Below, in pieces: positions 42,496 to 51,347 of a DNA stretch of 64,000 nt. The position numbers and the translations under genes are program-made. The notes below the pieces were generated by a model. That model was not told the DNA's origin. It ran no database searches and was given only the letters and a program-made list of their open reading frames with translations. Numbering within the stretch: the stretch's first letter is position 1; each line of letters starts with the position of its first letter. This DNA comes from JAGNZR01 sp051652785 (GTDB taxonomy: Bacteria > Fusobacteriota > Fusobacteriia > Fusobacteriales > Fusobacteriaceae): NCBI GenBank assembly GCA_051652785.1, contig JBOFUX010000051.1:62001-126000 (forward strand), read 5' to 3'.

Positions 42496-43947
42496 ATGAA
42501 TATACTAAATACAATTTTAGCTTCTTTTAAAATTGTTGTAAGCTCTTTAAATAATTTTTTGTGGGGAGATCTTATTGTTCTAGGTTTTGGAGGAATGAAA
42601 ATTGGACTAAGTATGATAGTTCTTATTCTTGTTCCCACTGGTATTTATTATAGTATAAAGACTAAAATGGTTTCTTTTAGATTATTTCCAGAAATGATTA
42701 GATTGGTTTTAAGAAAAAAAGATTCTAAAAATACAAATACTGTAACAGGAATTCAGGCATTATTTATTGCAACAGCTTCTCGAGTAGGTATGGGTAATTT
42801 AGCTGGAGTAGTTGCTGCTATTTCTTTTGGTGGTCCTGGAGCAGTTTTTTGGATGTGGATTGCCTCTATTATTGGTGCAAACACTGCCTTTATAGAAAGT
42901 ACTTTAGCTCAAATTTTTAAAGAAAAAGATCCAGTTTTCGGTGGTTGGAGAGGTGGTCCAGCTTATTTTATGAATAAAATGGATATTTGTGTTAATTTAG
43001 ATAAAAAAAATCCTAAAAAAGTTTTTAGCTTTAGAATTATTGGAATTTTATTTGCTTTTTCTGGACTTATTACATGGGTTGGAATTACTCAAATTGCATC
43101 TAATTCTGTTTCTGAGTCTTTTTTAAATGCATTTAATATAAAACCGATTTATACTTCTATTGGTATGGCTATTTTAGCTACTATAGCACTTTTTGGAAAA
43201 GGACATAAAGATAAAATTGTTACTATTCTTAACAAATTAGTTCCGATTATGGCTATTTTATATTTCGTTTTAACTATTTTTATTTTATTGAAAAATATTC
43301 CAAGCATACCTGGAATGTTTGTTAATATTTTTGAGCAAGCTTTTGGTTTTAAACAAATAGCTTCAGGAACTTTTGGTGCTGTTCTTATGCAGGGAATAAA
43401 AAGAGGACTTTTCTCCAACGAGGCAGGAAGTGGTTCCGCTCCATGTGCTGCTGCTGCTGCTGATGTTAAGCATCCAGCTGAACAAGGGCTTATTCAAGCG
43501 TTAGGTGTTTTTATAGATACTTTAGTTCTATGCAGTTGTACTGCTTTTGTTATGTTGCTTACTCCTGAATCTATAAGAAATGGGAAAGTAGGAATGGATT
43601 TATTGCAAAGTTCTATGAATTATCATATTGGATTTTTAGGAACTCCAATAATGGCTATAATTTTATTTCTTTTTAGTTTTAGTACATTTTTAGGAATTTT
43701 ATTTTATGCTCGTTCAAATGTCGCTTTTATATTTGGTGATAAGATGATAGCTCAAGATATTTATAAAATTTTAGCTATATTTATGTTACTAATAGGTGGA
43801 ACTGCCCAATATCATTTTGTTTGGGACTTAGGAGATTTAGGAATAGCTCTTATGACTATTTTTAATATTATAGCTATAATACCATTGTCTAAACTAGCTT
43901 TTGATTCTTTAAGAGACTACGAAGATAACCATATGATAAAAAAATAA
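42496..43947 (+). CDS. Alanine/glycine:cation symporter (AGCS family)
   Basis: The 483-residue inner-membrane protein has about ten or eleven helices. TASRVGMGNLAGVVAAISFGGPG, WRGGPAYFMNK and NEAGSGSAPCAAAAA are the AGCS signatures. It takes up alanine or glycine (or glutamine in some members) with Na+ or H+. It is a single-gene unit with its own promoter and terminator. The exact substrate is not readable. Confidence 0.94.
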   Translation: MNILNTILASFKIVVSSLNNFLWGDLIVLGFGGMKIGLSMIVLILVPTGIYYSIKTKMVSFRLFPEMIRLVLRKKDSKNTNTVTGIQALFIATASRVGMGNLAGVVAAISFGGPGAVFWMWIASIIGANTAFIESTLAQIFKEKDPVFGGWRGGPAYFMNKMDICVNLDKKNPKKVFSFRIIGILFAFSGLITWVGITQIASNSVSESFLNAFNIKPIYTSIGMAILATIALFGKGHKDKIVTILNKLVPIMAILYFVLTIFILLKNIPSIPGMFVNIFEQAFGFKQIASGTFGAVLMQGIKRGLFSNEAGSGSAPCAAAAADVKHPAEQGLIQALGVFIDTLVLCSCTAFVMLLTPESIRNGKVGMDLLQSSMNYHIGFLGTPIMAIILFLFSFSTFLGILFYARSNVAFIFGDKMIAQDIYKILAIFMLLIGGTAQYHFVWDLGDLGIALMTIFNIIAIIPLSKLAFDSLRDYEDNHMIKK

Positions 43948-43951
43948 CGGT

Positions 43952-43993
43952 AAATAAAAATAAAGGGGAATTCAATCCCCTTTATTTTTATTT
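43952..43993. terminator. Bidirectional terminator between the symporter and the glycosylase gene
   Basis: Perfect 18-base arms (43952-43969 and 43976-43993) with a six-base loop; A/T-rich ends serve both directions. The right arm includes the stop codon of the minus-strand gene. Confidence 0.9.
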
Positions 43994-44641
43994 GAATATT
44001 TCTCCTGCTTCTATATACCAAAGTAATAAATCTATTTCATCCATAGGGATTTTTACTTTTTTACAAAATGTTCTTAATTTTTCTTCTATTTCTATATATT
44101 TTTTAGGATTTATTGTCTTAGGAACTTCTTTTATAATATCTAGTTTTAATAGATTTTTTAAAATATGTCTATCTAAAATAGCTAAATTTTGACCAAAACC
44201 TATATTTCTTAAAAAATGACCAGCCTCTTTGTAAGACATCCCCTTAATATTTTTTACAATCCATTCTCTTTTTTCAAATATATCTTCTATGGAAGAAAAA
44301 AAGTCTTTAGTAATGATTTCTTTTTTATCATTCATCATCTGTTCTCTTAACAGGATAAGATACTTAGCCTTATTATTTTTAAATCTAACTATATTTAAAT
44401 AAGGAACTAGTTTTTCCTCTTTTCCAGTAAATAATAACCCTGCATCTCTTAGTTCACTAATCGCTTTCCATGCATTTTTAGCTTTAGATTGAGGGGTTAA
44501 TATACAAAAAGAAAGTTCACTATGAATATCTTCGTTGTTACCATCTTTCCAGATATTTTTAAAATATTCTAATCTTTCTTTTATCTCTTCTTTTTTTTCT
44601 TTATATATTTTTTCTATTTCATAAAAATAATCATTTTTCAT
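43988..44641 (-). CDS. 8-oxoguanine DNA glycosylase/AP lyase, Ogg2-like
   Basis: The 217-residue HhH-GPD superfamily repair enzyme has the Ogg2 pattern: SYKEAGHFLRNIGFG with the presumed catalytic Lys138, then ILDRHIL with Asp157. No C-terminal iron-sulfur cysteines of the EndoIII type are seen. Ogg2 is best known from archaea and some anaerobic bacteria. It is the last gene of the nucleoside operon, 34 bases after cdd. Confidence 0.87.
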   Translation of the reverse strand: MKNDYFYEIEKIYKEKKEEIKERLEYFKNIWKDGNNEDIHSELSFCILTPQSKAKNAWKAISELRDAGLLFTGKEEKLVPYLNIVRFKNNKAKYLILLREQMMNDKKEIITKDFFSSIEDIFEKREWIVKNIKGMSYKEAGHFLRNIGFGQNLAILDRHILKNLLKLDIIKEVPKTINPKKYIEIEEKLRTFCKKVKIPMDEIDLLLWYIEAGEIFK

Positions 44642-44675
44642 TTTAACTCCTTGTAATTAAGAGTAACAGTTAATT

Positions 44676-45068
44676 TTACAAAGCAAAACCATAAGGTAAT
44701 AACTCTTCCACTGTTACCACCTTATAATCTTTTTTTAAGTTTGCTAATATTATTAAAGTATTTTCATTAGCAAACTCTTTAATTACTTGTCTACATGCCC
44801 CGCACGGACTTACTGGTCCTGAAGTATTTCCTACAACACAAATAATTTTTATTTTTTTCATTCCACCAGCTACAGCTGAAAAAATAGCACTTCTCTCTGC
44901 ACAGTTAGTGAGTCCAAAAGAACCATTTTCCACATTAACCCCCTTATATCTATTATCATTTTCATCTACTACAACAGAACCTACTTTAAAATTAGAGTAT
45001 TTAGCATAAGCATTTTTTCTTATAGCTATTGCTTCTTCTATAAGAAAAATTATTTCTTCTTTTTCCAT
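44676..45068 (-). CDS. cdd: Cytidine deaminase
   Basis: Converts cytidine and deoxycytidine to uridine forms. The 130-residue protein has the zinc site CAE at 56-58 and PCGAC with Cys89 and Cys92. It feeds deoxyuridine to the pyrimidine phosphorylase encoded at the head of the same operon. Spacing to deoD is 24 bases. Confidence 0.96.
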   Translation of the reverse strand: MEKEEIIFLIEEAIAIRKNAYAKYSNFKVGSVVVDENDNRYKGVNVENGSFGLTNCAERSAIFSAVAGGMKKIKIICVVGNTSGPVSPCGACRQVIKEFANENTLIILANLKKDYKVVTVEELLPYGFAL

Positions 45069-45092
45069 ATTTTACTCCTTTTTATTATATTT

Positions 45093-45800
45093 TTACGAAT
45101 TAAGAGCAGCTTCTAAAGCAATTTCTATCATTTCTCTTAAAGTTACTTGTCTTTCTTCCGCTGTTGTAGCTTCTCCAGTTACAAGGGAGTCTGAAATTGT
45201 TAATATTGTTAATGCATTTACATTATATTTTGCTGCTACTGTATAAAGTCCCGCTGTTTCCATCTCCACACAAAGAACGCCAAACTCTGCCCATTTTTTG
45301 TACGAGTCAAAATCATCACCATAAAATTCATCTGAAGTCATTACATTTCCAGCTTTTATCTCTATTCCTTTATCTTCTGCTGCTTTTAAAGCTTTTCTAA
45401 AAAGTGAAAAAGAAGCAGTTGGAGCATAATCTGCACCGTTAAATCTAAGTTTATTAATCCCTGAATTTGACGAACTAGACATTGCAAATATTACATCTCT
45501 TATTTTTATATCAGTTCTATAAGAACCTGCAGTTCCAACTCTAATTAAATTTTTACACCCAAATTCTGTAATTAATTCCGTGGCATATATAGATATCGAA
45601 GGCACTCCCATCCCTGTTCCTTGAACTGAGACTTTTTTACCTTTGTAAGTACCTGTAAAACCTAACATCCCTCTTACGTCATTATAACAAATTACATCAG
45701 TTAAAAATGTTTCTGCAATCCATTTTGCTCTAAGTGGATCTCCTGGTAATAAAACAGTTTCTGCAATATCACCTTTTTTGGCTCTAATATGAATACTCAT
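45093..45800 (-). CDS. deoD: Purine-nucleoside phosphorylase
   Basis: Splits purine nucleosides with phosphate. The 235-residue hexameric-type enzyme begins [26 protein letters not shown] and contains [15 protein letters not shown]. It follows deoB by 26 bases. The products are a free base and ribose or deoxyribose 1-phosphate, the latter used by DeoB. Confidence 0.97.
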   Translation of the reverse strand: MSIHIRAKKGDIAETVLLPGDPLRAKWIAETFLTDVICYNDVRGMLGFTGTYKGKKVSVQGTGMGVPSISIYATELITEFGCKNLIRVGTAGSYRTDIKIRDVIFAMSSSSNSGINKLRFNGADYAPTASFSLFRKALKAAEDKGIEIKAGNVMTSDEFYGDDFDSYKKWAEFGVLCVEMETAGLYTVAAKYNVNALTILTISDSLVTGEATTAEERQVTLREMIEIALEAALNS

Positions 45801-45826
45801 CTTTTTTTCCTCCTAAGGTCTTTTTT

Positions 45827-47002
45827 TTAGATTTCTTCTGCAAAACTTCCAGATAAATTTGTTTTCCCTAACAGTAAAGTTTCAATTGTAGCAGCAATAT
45901 CGGAAAAACTTTCTCTTATTCCTAAATTTATTCCTGACTTTATTTTTTTTCCGTATACTAGTAATGGAATATATTCTCTTGTATGATCCGTTCCTTTATA
46001 TGTTGGATCACAACCATGGTCAGCTGTTAATATTAATATTTCTTCTTCTTTTAAATTTTCTATTATTTCTGGTAAATATCTATCAAATTCTTCTAAAGCT
46101 AATTTATATCCTTTAGGATCTCTTCTATGACCATATTTCATATCAAAATCTACTAAATTTGTGAATATTAACCCTTTTGTATCCTCTTTTAAAGCGTTTA
46201 TTGTTTTTAATATTCCATCTAAATTATCTTTATTTGTTCCTTTTTGACTTGTAATTCCCACTCCAGCAAAAATATCAGATGTTTTTCCTATTCCAACTAC
46301 TTCTAAACCTGAATTTTTAATTCTATCTAACATCCCCTCTTTAGGAGGTAAAACAGAATAATCATGTCTTCCACTCGTTCTTGAATAATTCCCTCTCCCT
46401 GTTCCAATATATGGTCTTGCTATTACTCTAGCAACTGGGGAATGCTCTTTACATATTTCTAATGCTATTTTACAAGCTGAGTAAAGTTCTTCTAATGGAA
46501 TATACTCTTCGTGTGCTGCAATTTGTAAAACTGGATCTGCTGAGGTATATAGTATCCAAGCTCCTGATTTCATTTGCTCATCTCCATAATCATCTAAAAC
46601 AGTAGTTCCAGAATATGGGAGATTACACAAAACTTTTCTTCTAGTTTTTTCTTCAATAAGTTTTATTACTTTTTCAGGAAAACCTTTAGCATAAGTTGGA
46701 AATGCTTTATCTGGAATAATTCCCGCTATTTCCCAATGCCCTGTTGTTGTATCTTTTCCTATTGCTTTTTCTTGTGCTTTTCCATAACACCCAGTTGGTT
46801 TAGTTACTTCGGGAACTCCTAAAACTTCTATTATATTTCCAAGTCCTAGTTTTTGCATATTAGGAAGAAATATTCCCCCTGTTGCAAGAGCAATATTTCC
46901 TAAAGTATTAGAACCTTCGTCACCGTATAATTTAGAATCCGGAGATTCTCCAACTCCTAAACTATCTAAAACGATTATCGTAGCTCTCTCTATTTTTTTC
47001 AT
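45827..47002 (-). CDS. deoB: Phosphopentomutase
   Basis: Converts (deoxy)ribose 1-phosphate to the 5-phosphate. From the ATG at 47002, which has GGAGGA before it, the protein is about 391 residues; an in-frame start at 47017 is rejected. VLDSLGVGESPDS and TADHGCDPTYKGTDHTRE carry the metal-binding residues of the alkaline-phosphatase fold. Confidence 0.96.
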   Translation of the reverse strand: MKKIERATIIVLDSLGVGESPDSKLYGDEGSNTLGNIALATGGIFLPNMQKLGLGNIIEVLGVPEVTKPTGCYGKAQEKAIGKDTTTGHWEIAGIIPDKAFPTYAKGFPEKVIKLIEEKTRRKVLCNLPYSGTTVLDDYGDEQMKSGAWILYTSADPVLQIAAHEEYIPLEELYSACKIALEICKEHSPVARVIARPYIGTGRGNYSRTSGRHDYSVLPPKEGMLDRIKNSGLEVVGIGKTSDIFAGVGITSQKGTNKDNLDGILKTINALKEDTKGLIFTNLVDFDMKYGHRRDPKGYKLALEEFDRYLPEIIENLKEEEILILTADHGCDPTYKGTDHTREYIPLLVYGKKIKSGINLGIRESFSDIAATIETLLLGKTNLSGSFAEEI

Positions 47003-47038
47003 AAATATCCTCCTCAATTAATTTCTTTTTACTGATAA

Positions 47039-47704
47039 TTAATATTCCCCATCTTTTGTTTTTCCAACAGTTACCAATTGTACTCCTGATGAAGTTCCTA
47101 GTCTATTAGCGCCAGCTTCTATAAATTTAATTGCTGTTTCTATGTCCTTTACACCGCCAGCTGCCTTTATCTTTATTTTATCCTTAACAATAGATTTCAT
47201 AAGTTGTAAATCTCCAAGTGTTGCTCCTCCTGTTCCAAATCCAGTAGATGTCTTAACGAAATCCGCTGAAGCATTTACACACATTTTCACTGCTAATTTT
47301 TTTTCATTTTCTGTTAAATAACAATTTTCAATAATTACTTTTAAAACATTATTGCCTATTGCCTCTTTAATTTCTTTAATTTCTTCCTCAACCTCTTTAT
47401 ACAATCCAGACTTCATAAACCCTAAATTGATAACCATATCAATCTCTGTAGCACCTTGTTTTATACATTCTTTTGCCTCAAATATTTTAGCTTCTTTACT
47501 CATTGCACCAAGTGGAAAACCTATCACTGAACATACTTTAACATCTGTTCCTTCTAATTCTTTTTTTGAAATTTTTACATATGAACTATTTACACACACA
47601 GAAAAAAACTTATGTTCTTTAGCTTCCTTACAAAGTTTTTTTATATCTTCAATGGTAGTAGTTGCCTTTAATACTGTGTGATCTATATAATTATTAATTT
47701 TCAT
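47039..47704 (-). CDS. deoC: Deoxyribose-phosphate aldolase
   Basis: Cleaves deoxyribose 5-phosphate to acetaldehyde and glyceraldehyde 3-phosphate. The 221-residue TIM barrel has the Schiff-base lysine at 151 in DFVKTSTGFGTGGAT. It starts six bases after the deoA stop. The opposite strand is open across much of the gene but shows no independent signal. Confidence 0.97.
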   Translation of the reverse strand: MKINNYIDHTVLKATTTIEDIKKLCKEAKEHKFFSVCVNSSYVKISKKELEGTDVKVCSVIGFPLGAMSKEAKIFEAKECIKQGATEIDMVINLGFMKSGLYKEVEEEIKEIKEAIGNNVLKVIIENCYLTENEKKLAVKMCVNASADFVKTSTGFGTGGATLGDLQLMKSIVKDKIKIKAAGGVKDIETAIKFIEAGANRLGTSSGVQLVTVGKTKDGEY

Positions 47705-47709
47705 TTTTA

Positions 47710-49014
47710 TTATCCTCCAATTATTTCTAATATAATTTCTTGTTCTTCTATTTTTTCTTTTGAATATTTTAAAGATAATCTTACTATTTCAACTATATTC
47801 TCTGTAAGATTTCCCTTATGATAAAAATCTAATATATTATCACCTTTTTTTACATAAGTTCCTATTTTAGCATTCATTATTAATCCTACACTATGGTCTA
47901 TTTTATCTTCTTTTGTGCTTCGTCCTGCTCCTAACATCATAGCTGCTTTTCCTATTTCATCCGTTGCTATATGAGAGATATACCCCTCTTCTGTTGCTAA
48001 ATATGGAGTTACTTCTTTGGCTATTTCCAGCAATGAGTAATCACTACAAATTTTAGGATTTCCTCCACTTGCTTCTATAAATTTTTCAAGGTTTTCTAAA
48101 GCTCGCCCTGATGTGATAACTTTTTCAACAATTATTATTCCTTCTTCTAAAGTTTTAACATCTCCTTTCATTTTTAAAGCTTGAGCAGATAATTTAACTA
48201 TTAAATCTTTAAATTTTTTAGGTCCTCTTCCTTTTAAGGTTTCAATAGCTTCTATTACTTCTAAAGAGTTTCCCACTGCACAGCCCAAAGGTTCATCCAT
48301 ATTACTTAGCATACACACAATATTTCTATTAAATAATTTTCCTAATTTGTACATAGTTTCAGCTAATTTTTTAGCTTCTTCAAATGTTTTCATAAAAGCT
48401 CCAGAACCAACCTTTACATCTAATATTATAGCATCTGCATGTACTGCTAATTTTTTACTCATAATAGAACTTGCTATAAGGGGGATACTAGACACTGTCG
48501 CTGTTACATCTCTTAAAGAATATAATTTTTTATCCATAGGAACTATTTTTTCAGAATAACCCATTATGCCTATTCCTGTTTCATTCACTAATTTTATTAA
48601 CCCCTCTCTTGTTTTAGAAAATTTAAACCCTTTTATTGATTCAAATTTATCTATTGTCCCTCCAGTGTGTCCCAATCCTTTGCCAGATAATTTAGCTGTT
48701 CCCATTCCTAGTGCAGCCAGTACTGGAGCTAGAGCTATTGTAGTTTTATCTCCCACACCTCCTGTGGAATGTTTATCGACTAAAAATTTATGTGTACCTT
48801 TAAAATCTATCGTATCTCCCGAATTTATCATCTCTTCTGTAAAAGCTTTTAACTCTCCATCATTCATCCCTTTAAAATATATTGCCATTAAAAATGCTGA
48901 TATTTGATAATCAGGAATCTTTTCACTTAAATAATTTTTTAATAAAAATTTAATCTCTTCATTTGTTAAAATTTTTCCATCTCTTTTTTTTTCAATAATA
49001 TCTACGGCTCGCAT
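47710..49014 (-). CDS. deoA: Pyrimidine-nucleoside/thymidine phosphorylase
   Basis: The 434-residue glycosyltransferase family 3 enzyme has KHSTGGVGDK at 81-90 for phosphate binding. Residues alone do not settle whether it prefers thymidine (DeoA) or both uridine and thymidine (Pdp). It is first in the deoA-deoC-deoB-deoD-cdd-ogg operon and lies opposite a Crp/Fnr-type regulator. Confidence 0.95.
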   Translation of the reverse strand: MRAVDIIEKKRDGKILTNEEIKFLLKNYLSEKIPDYQISAFLMAIYFKGMNDGELKAFTEEMINSGDTIDFKGTHKFLVDKHSTGGVGDKTTIALAPVLAALGMGTAKLSGKGLGHTGGTIDKFESIKGFKFSKTREGLIKLVNETGIGIMGYSEKIVPMDKKLYSLRDVTATVSSIPLIASSIMSKKLAVHADAIILDVKVGSGAFMKTFEEAKKLAETMYKLGKLFNRNIVCMLSNMDEPLGCAVGNSLEVIEAIETLKGRGPKKFKDLIVKLSAQALKMKGDVKTLEEGIIIVEKVITSGRALENLEKFIEASGGNPKICSDYSLLEIAKEVTPYLATEEGYISHIATDEIGKAAMMLGAGRSTKEDKIDHSVGLIMNAKIGTYVKKGDNILDFYHKGNLTENIVEIVRLSLKYSKEKIEEQEIILEIIGG

Positions 49015-49139
49015 TTTTCCTCCTCAAATGAAACTAAACTGCATATACTATTATATACTAGATAGTTTTATATTTCTATTATAATAAATAAATTATAACT
49101 TGATATAATTTATTGTATTCCATACCCCAAAAATAAAAT

Positions 49140-49153
49140 AGGACAACTGTCCT
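49140..49153. promoter_or_regulatory. Candidate operator between deoA and the Crp-like gene
   Basis: A perfect inverted repeat, AGGACA-AC-TGTCCT, 14 bases with no mismatch, stands out in an otherwise AT-only gap between two divergent units. Its size and symmetry suit a dimeric regulator, and the Crp/Fnr-type protein encoded 54 bases away is the obvious candidate. A hairpin with a two-base loop is less plausible. Confidence 0.45.
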
Positions 49154-49206
49154 TTATAGTTGTTTTTTATTTTTTATATGATAAAATTATTAAGGAGGTG
49201 GTTTTT

Positions 49207-49854
49207 ATGAAAAATATTCAAGAATATATTAAATTTTATAAATTAGAAAATATAATTACTATTGATATAATAGATAAAGTTTATCTTCAAATTTATAGTG
49301 AAGGAGCTTCTTTACTTAAAGCTCATAATAAAGTCAAAAATATTTATTTTATTCTTAAAGGAAAGGTAGAAATTTCATATATCTTAGCAAACGGAAAAAA
49401 ACTTTTTATAAATTTTTTGTATCCCCTTGAACTTTTTGGAGATATCGAATATATTAATAGAAATTCTGCTCTTTTTGATGTTTATGCCGCTGAAAAAACA
49501 CTTGTATTAATTCTTCCAATTAAAATTGTAGACAAATATCTTTATAATAACCCTTTCTTTTTAAGGTTTATTTGTGAAGCGGGAAATAAAAAACTTTTAA
49601 AAACAAATAAAGCAATTTTGCTCAGAAAATCTTTACCTTTAAAAAATTTTTTTTGTAACTATCTTATAAATAAAAATTTTTATATAACATTTAAAAAATT
49701 AAATGACTTAGCTGAAGAATTAAATGTAAGTTACAGAAATTTAACCAGAATAATAAAGGAACTAGTTTTAGAAGGAATTATAGAAAAAAATAGATATTAC
49801 ATTAAAGTTTTAAATAAAATAGATATTTTAAAACTTAGAGAAGATATTTTATAA
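49207..49854 (+). CDS. Crp/Fnr-family transcription regulator
   Basis: About 215 residues from the ATG at 49207, eight bases after AAGGAGG; an in-frame GTG at 49198 lies inside that site. The cyclic-nucleotide-type barrel (KNIYFILKGKVEISYI, LYPLELFGDIEYI) is followed by a C-terminal winged helix (NDLAEELNVSYRNLTRIIKELVLEG). No iron-sulfur cysteine cluster of the Fnr kind is evident. Divergent from the deo operon and convergent with a BMP lipoprotein gene, so control of nucleoside use is a reasonable inference. Confidence 0.88.
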   Translation: MKNIQEYIKFYKLENIITIDIIDKVYLQIYSEGASLLKAHNKVKNIYFILKGKVEISYILANGKKLFINFLYPLELFGDIEYINRNSALFDVYAAEKTLVLILPIKIVDKYLYNNPFFLRFICEAGNKKLLKTNKAILLRKSLPLKNFFCNYLINKNFYITFKKLNDLAEELNVSYRNLTRIIKELVLEGIIEKNRYYIKVLNKIDILKLREDIL

Positions 49855-49950
49855 TTTTAAAAATTAACTATATTTTTTAAACTATTTCATTAACTTATAT
49901 TATTATTTTAAAGCTATTAAAATTTATAAATATTTATCTTTCTATACAAT

Positions 49951-49978
49951 AAAAGAGGTTGAAAATCCAACCTCTTTT
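49951..49978. terminator. Bidirectional terminator between the Crp-like gene and the BMP gene
   Basis: Eleven-base perfect arms (49951-49961 and 49968-49978) with a six-base loop and A/T ends, in the gap between two convergent genes. Confidence 0.85.
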
Positions 49979-50000
49979 TAGTACTTTTTTATTAGTTTAA

Positions 50001-50990
50001 TTATTCAACTACAATTTCTCCAGAAGCAATTTTCTTTTTAATTTCTTCTATTCTAGCTATATTTTCTGCTCCAATTATATCTTTAGTATTTCTGAAATCT
50101 GTAGTTCCTACACCATTTTCTTTTATTCCAAAGTTGTAAACTCCTGAAATGAAAGTTCCATCTATAACTGATTTTACAGTTTCAAGCACTGCTACATCTA
50201 CGTTTTTAACCATTGATGTTAGTACAACTCCCGGTGCAATATCGTCTTGATCAGAATCTACTCCTAATGCAAAAACTCCTGCTTCTCTTGCAGCATCAAT
50301 AACACCTATTCCTGTAGCCCCTGCAGCATGATACACAACATCTACACCTTGTTTTATTTGTGATATAGCTACTTCTTTCCCTTTTACCGGATCATTAAAT
50401 GCATTAGAACCACCAACATATGAAGTTACAACTTTTATGTCTGGTTTAACATACTTAGCACCTTGTGCATAACCGTTCTTAAATCGATCTATTAAAGGAA
50501 CTTGCATCCCACCTACAAATCCAACTTCGTCAGTTTTTGTCATCATAGCAGCTAAAGCCCCAACTAAAAATGATCCTTCTTGTTCTTTAAATAATAAACT
50601 TCTTGTATTTTGCTCATTTACCACATCATCAATAATTGCAAATTTTATATTTTTATAATCTTTTGCAACTTTTTCAGCAGCATCTCTCATTTGAAATCCA
50701 GTAGCTATTATCAATTCATATCCAGCGTCTGCATACTCTCTGAGAAACTGTTCATCTTCCGCTGATGAAGATGGCTCTACATATTTAAAGTCTATTCCTA
50801 ACTCTTTTTTTGCATTCTCTAATCCTCTAAAAGCTGAATCGTTAAATGATTTATCCCCTAAACCGCCAGTAGACATCACTATTCCAACTTTTAAAGGATT
50901 TTTTGCCTGAACTTTTCCTTCTTTTACTCCACCACAAGCAACTAAAAAAAGAGATGTTAGAACTATTAAGCTTGAGAACAATTTTTTCAT
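50001..50990 (-). CDS. BMP-family substrate-binding lipoprotein
   Basis: The 329-residue protein has a lipobox ending FLVAC, Cys19, and a BMP/PnrA fold: GGLGDKSFNDSAFRG and VYHAAGATGIGVIDAA. Family members bind nucleosides for an ABC transporter. No permease or ATPase gene adjoins it. The nearby deo operon makes nucleosides the likely ligand. It has its own promoter. Confidence 0.92.
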   Translation of the reverse strand: MKKLFSSLIVLTSLFLVACGGVKEGKVQAKNPLKVGIVMSTGGLGDKSFNDSAFRGLENAKKELGIDFKYVEPSSSAEDEQFLREYADAGYELIIATGFQMRDAAEKVAKDYKNIKFAIIDDVVNEQNTRSLLFKEQEGSFLVGALAAMMTKTDEVGFVGGMQVPLIDRFKNGYAQGAKYVKPDIKVVTSYVGGSNAFNDPVKGKEVAISQIKQGVDVVYHAAGATGIGVIDAAREAGVFALGVDSDQDDIAPGVVLTSMVKNVDVAVLETVKSVIDGTFISGVYNFGIKENGVGTTDFRNTKDIIGAENIARIEEIKKKIASGEIVVE

Positions 50991-51023
50991 TTTTTCCTCC
51001 TAGTATTATATAAAATTAATAAT

Positions 51024-51052
51024 ATTTTAACATAACCATAAAATTTAAACAA
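51024..51052 (-). promoter_or_regulatory. Promoter of the BMP lipoprotein gene
   Basis: TTGTTT (51052-51047) and TAAAAT (51029-51024) on the minus strand, 17 bases apart, about 27 bases before the ATG after the expected start point. Confidence 0.5.
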
Positions 51053-51107
51053 TACTTTTATAGAGAAAAAATTCCATTATTGAATTGCAATTTTAAACTC
51101 CATTTTC

Positions 51108-51314
51108 TTATATTATTGATATAACTCTAAATTCCTCTTCTAACAATACTTTTACCATTTCATTTTCATCAAACTCATCATTACTTATTATCGTTATTTT
51201 TCCTATTTCTACATTTACAACTCTATCAATCCCTTTTATTTCTGATAAAATTTCTTTTATAAAAGCAATACATTTTATACAACTCATACCTTCAATTTTA
51301 AGTATTTTTTCCAT
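51108..51314 (-). CDS. Small heavy-metal-associated (HMA) domain protein
   Basis: The 68-residue ferredoxin-like fold has GMSCIKC, with cysteines at 12 and 15, the copper-chaperone-type metal site. A CopZ-like role is likely, but no copper ATPase is encoded nearby. It follows disA by 33 bases and seems to be the last gene of the long rnc-radA-disA run. Confidence 0.88.
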   Translation of the reverse strand: MEKILKIEGMSCIKCIAFIKEILSEIKGIDRVVNVEIGKITIISNDEFDENEMVKVLLEEEFRVISII

Positions 51315-51347
51315 AGTTCCTCCATATTTTTACTAGCTTTTTTCTCA

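Noticed and set aside
47352..47681. Open frame opposite deoC
   Set aside because: Antisense to a well-defined enzyme gene, with no ribosome site, promoter or recognisable product.
49140..49165. Terminator hairpin formed by the AGGACA/TGTCCT palindrome
   Set aside because: A two-base loop is sterically poor and no gene ends there in either direction; an operator is the better reading.
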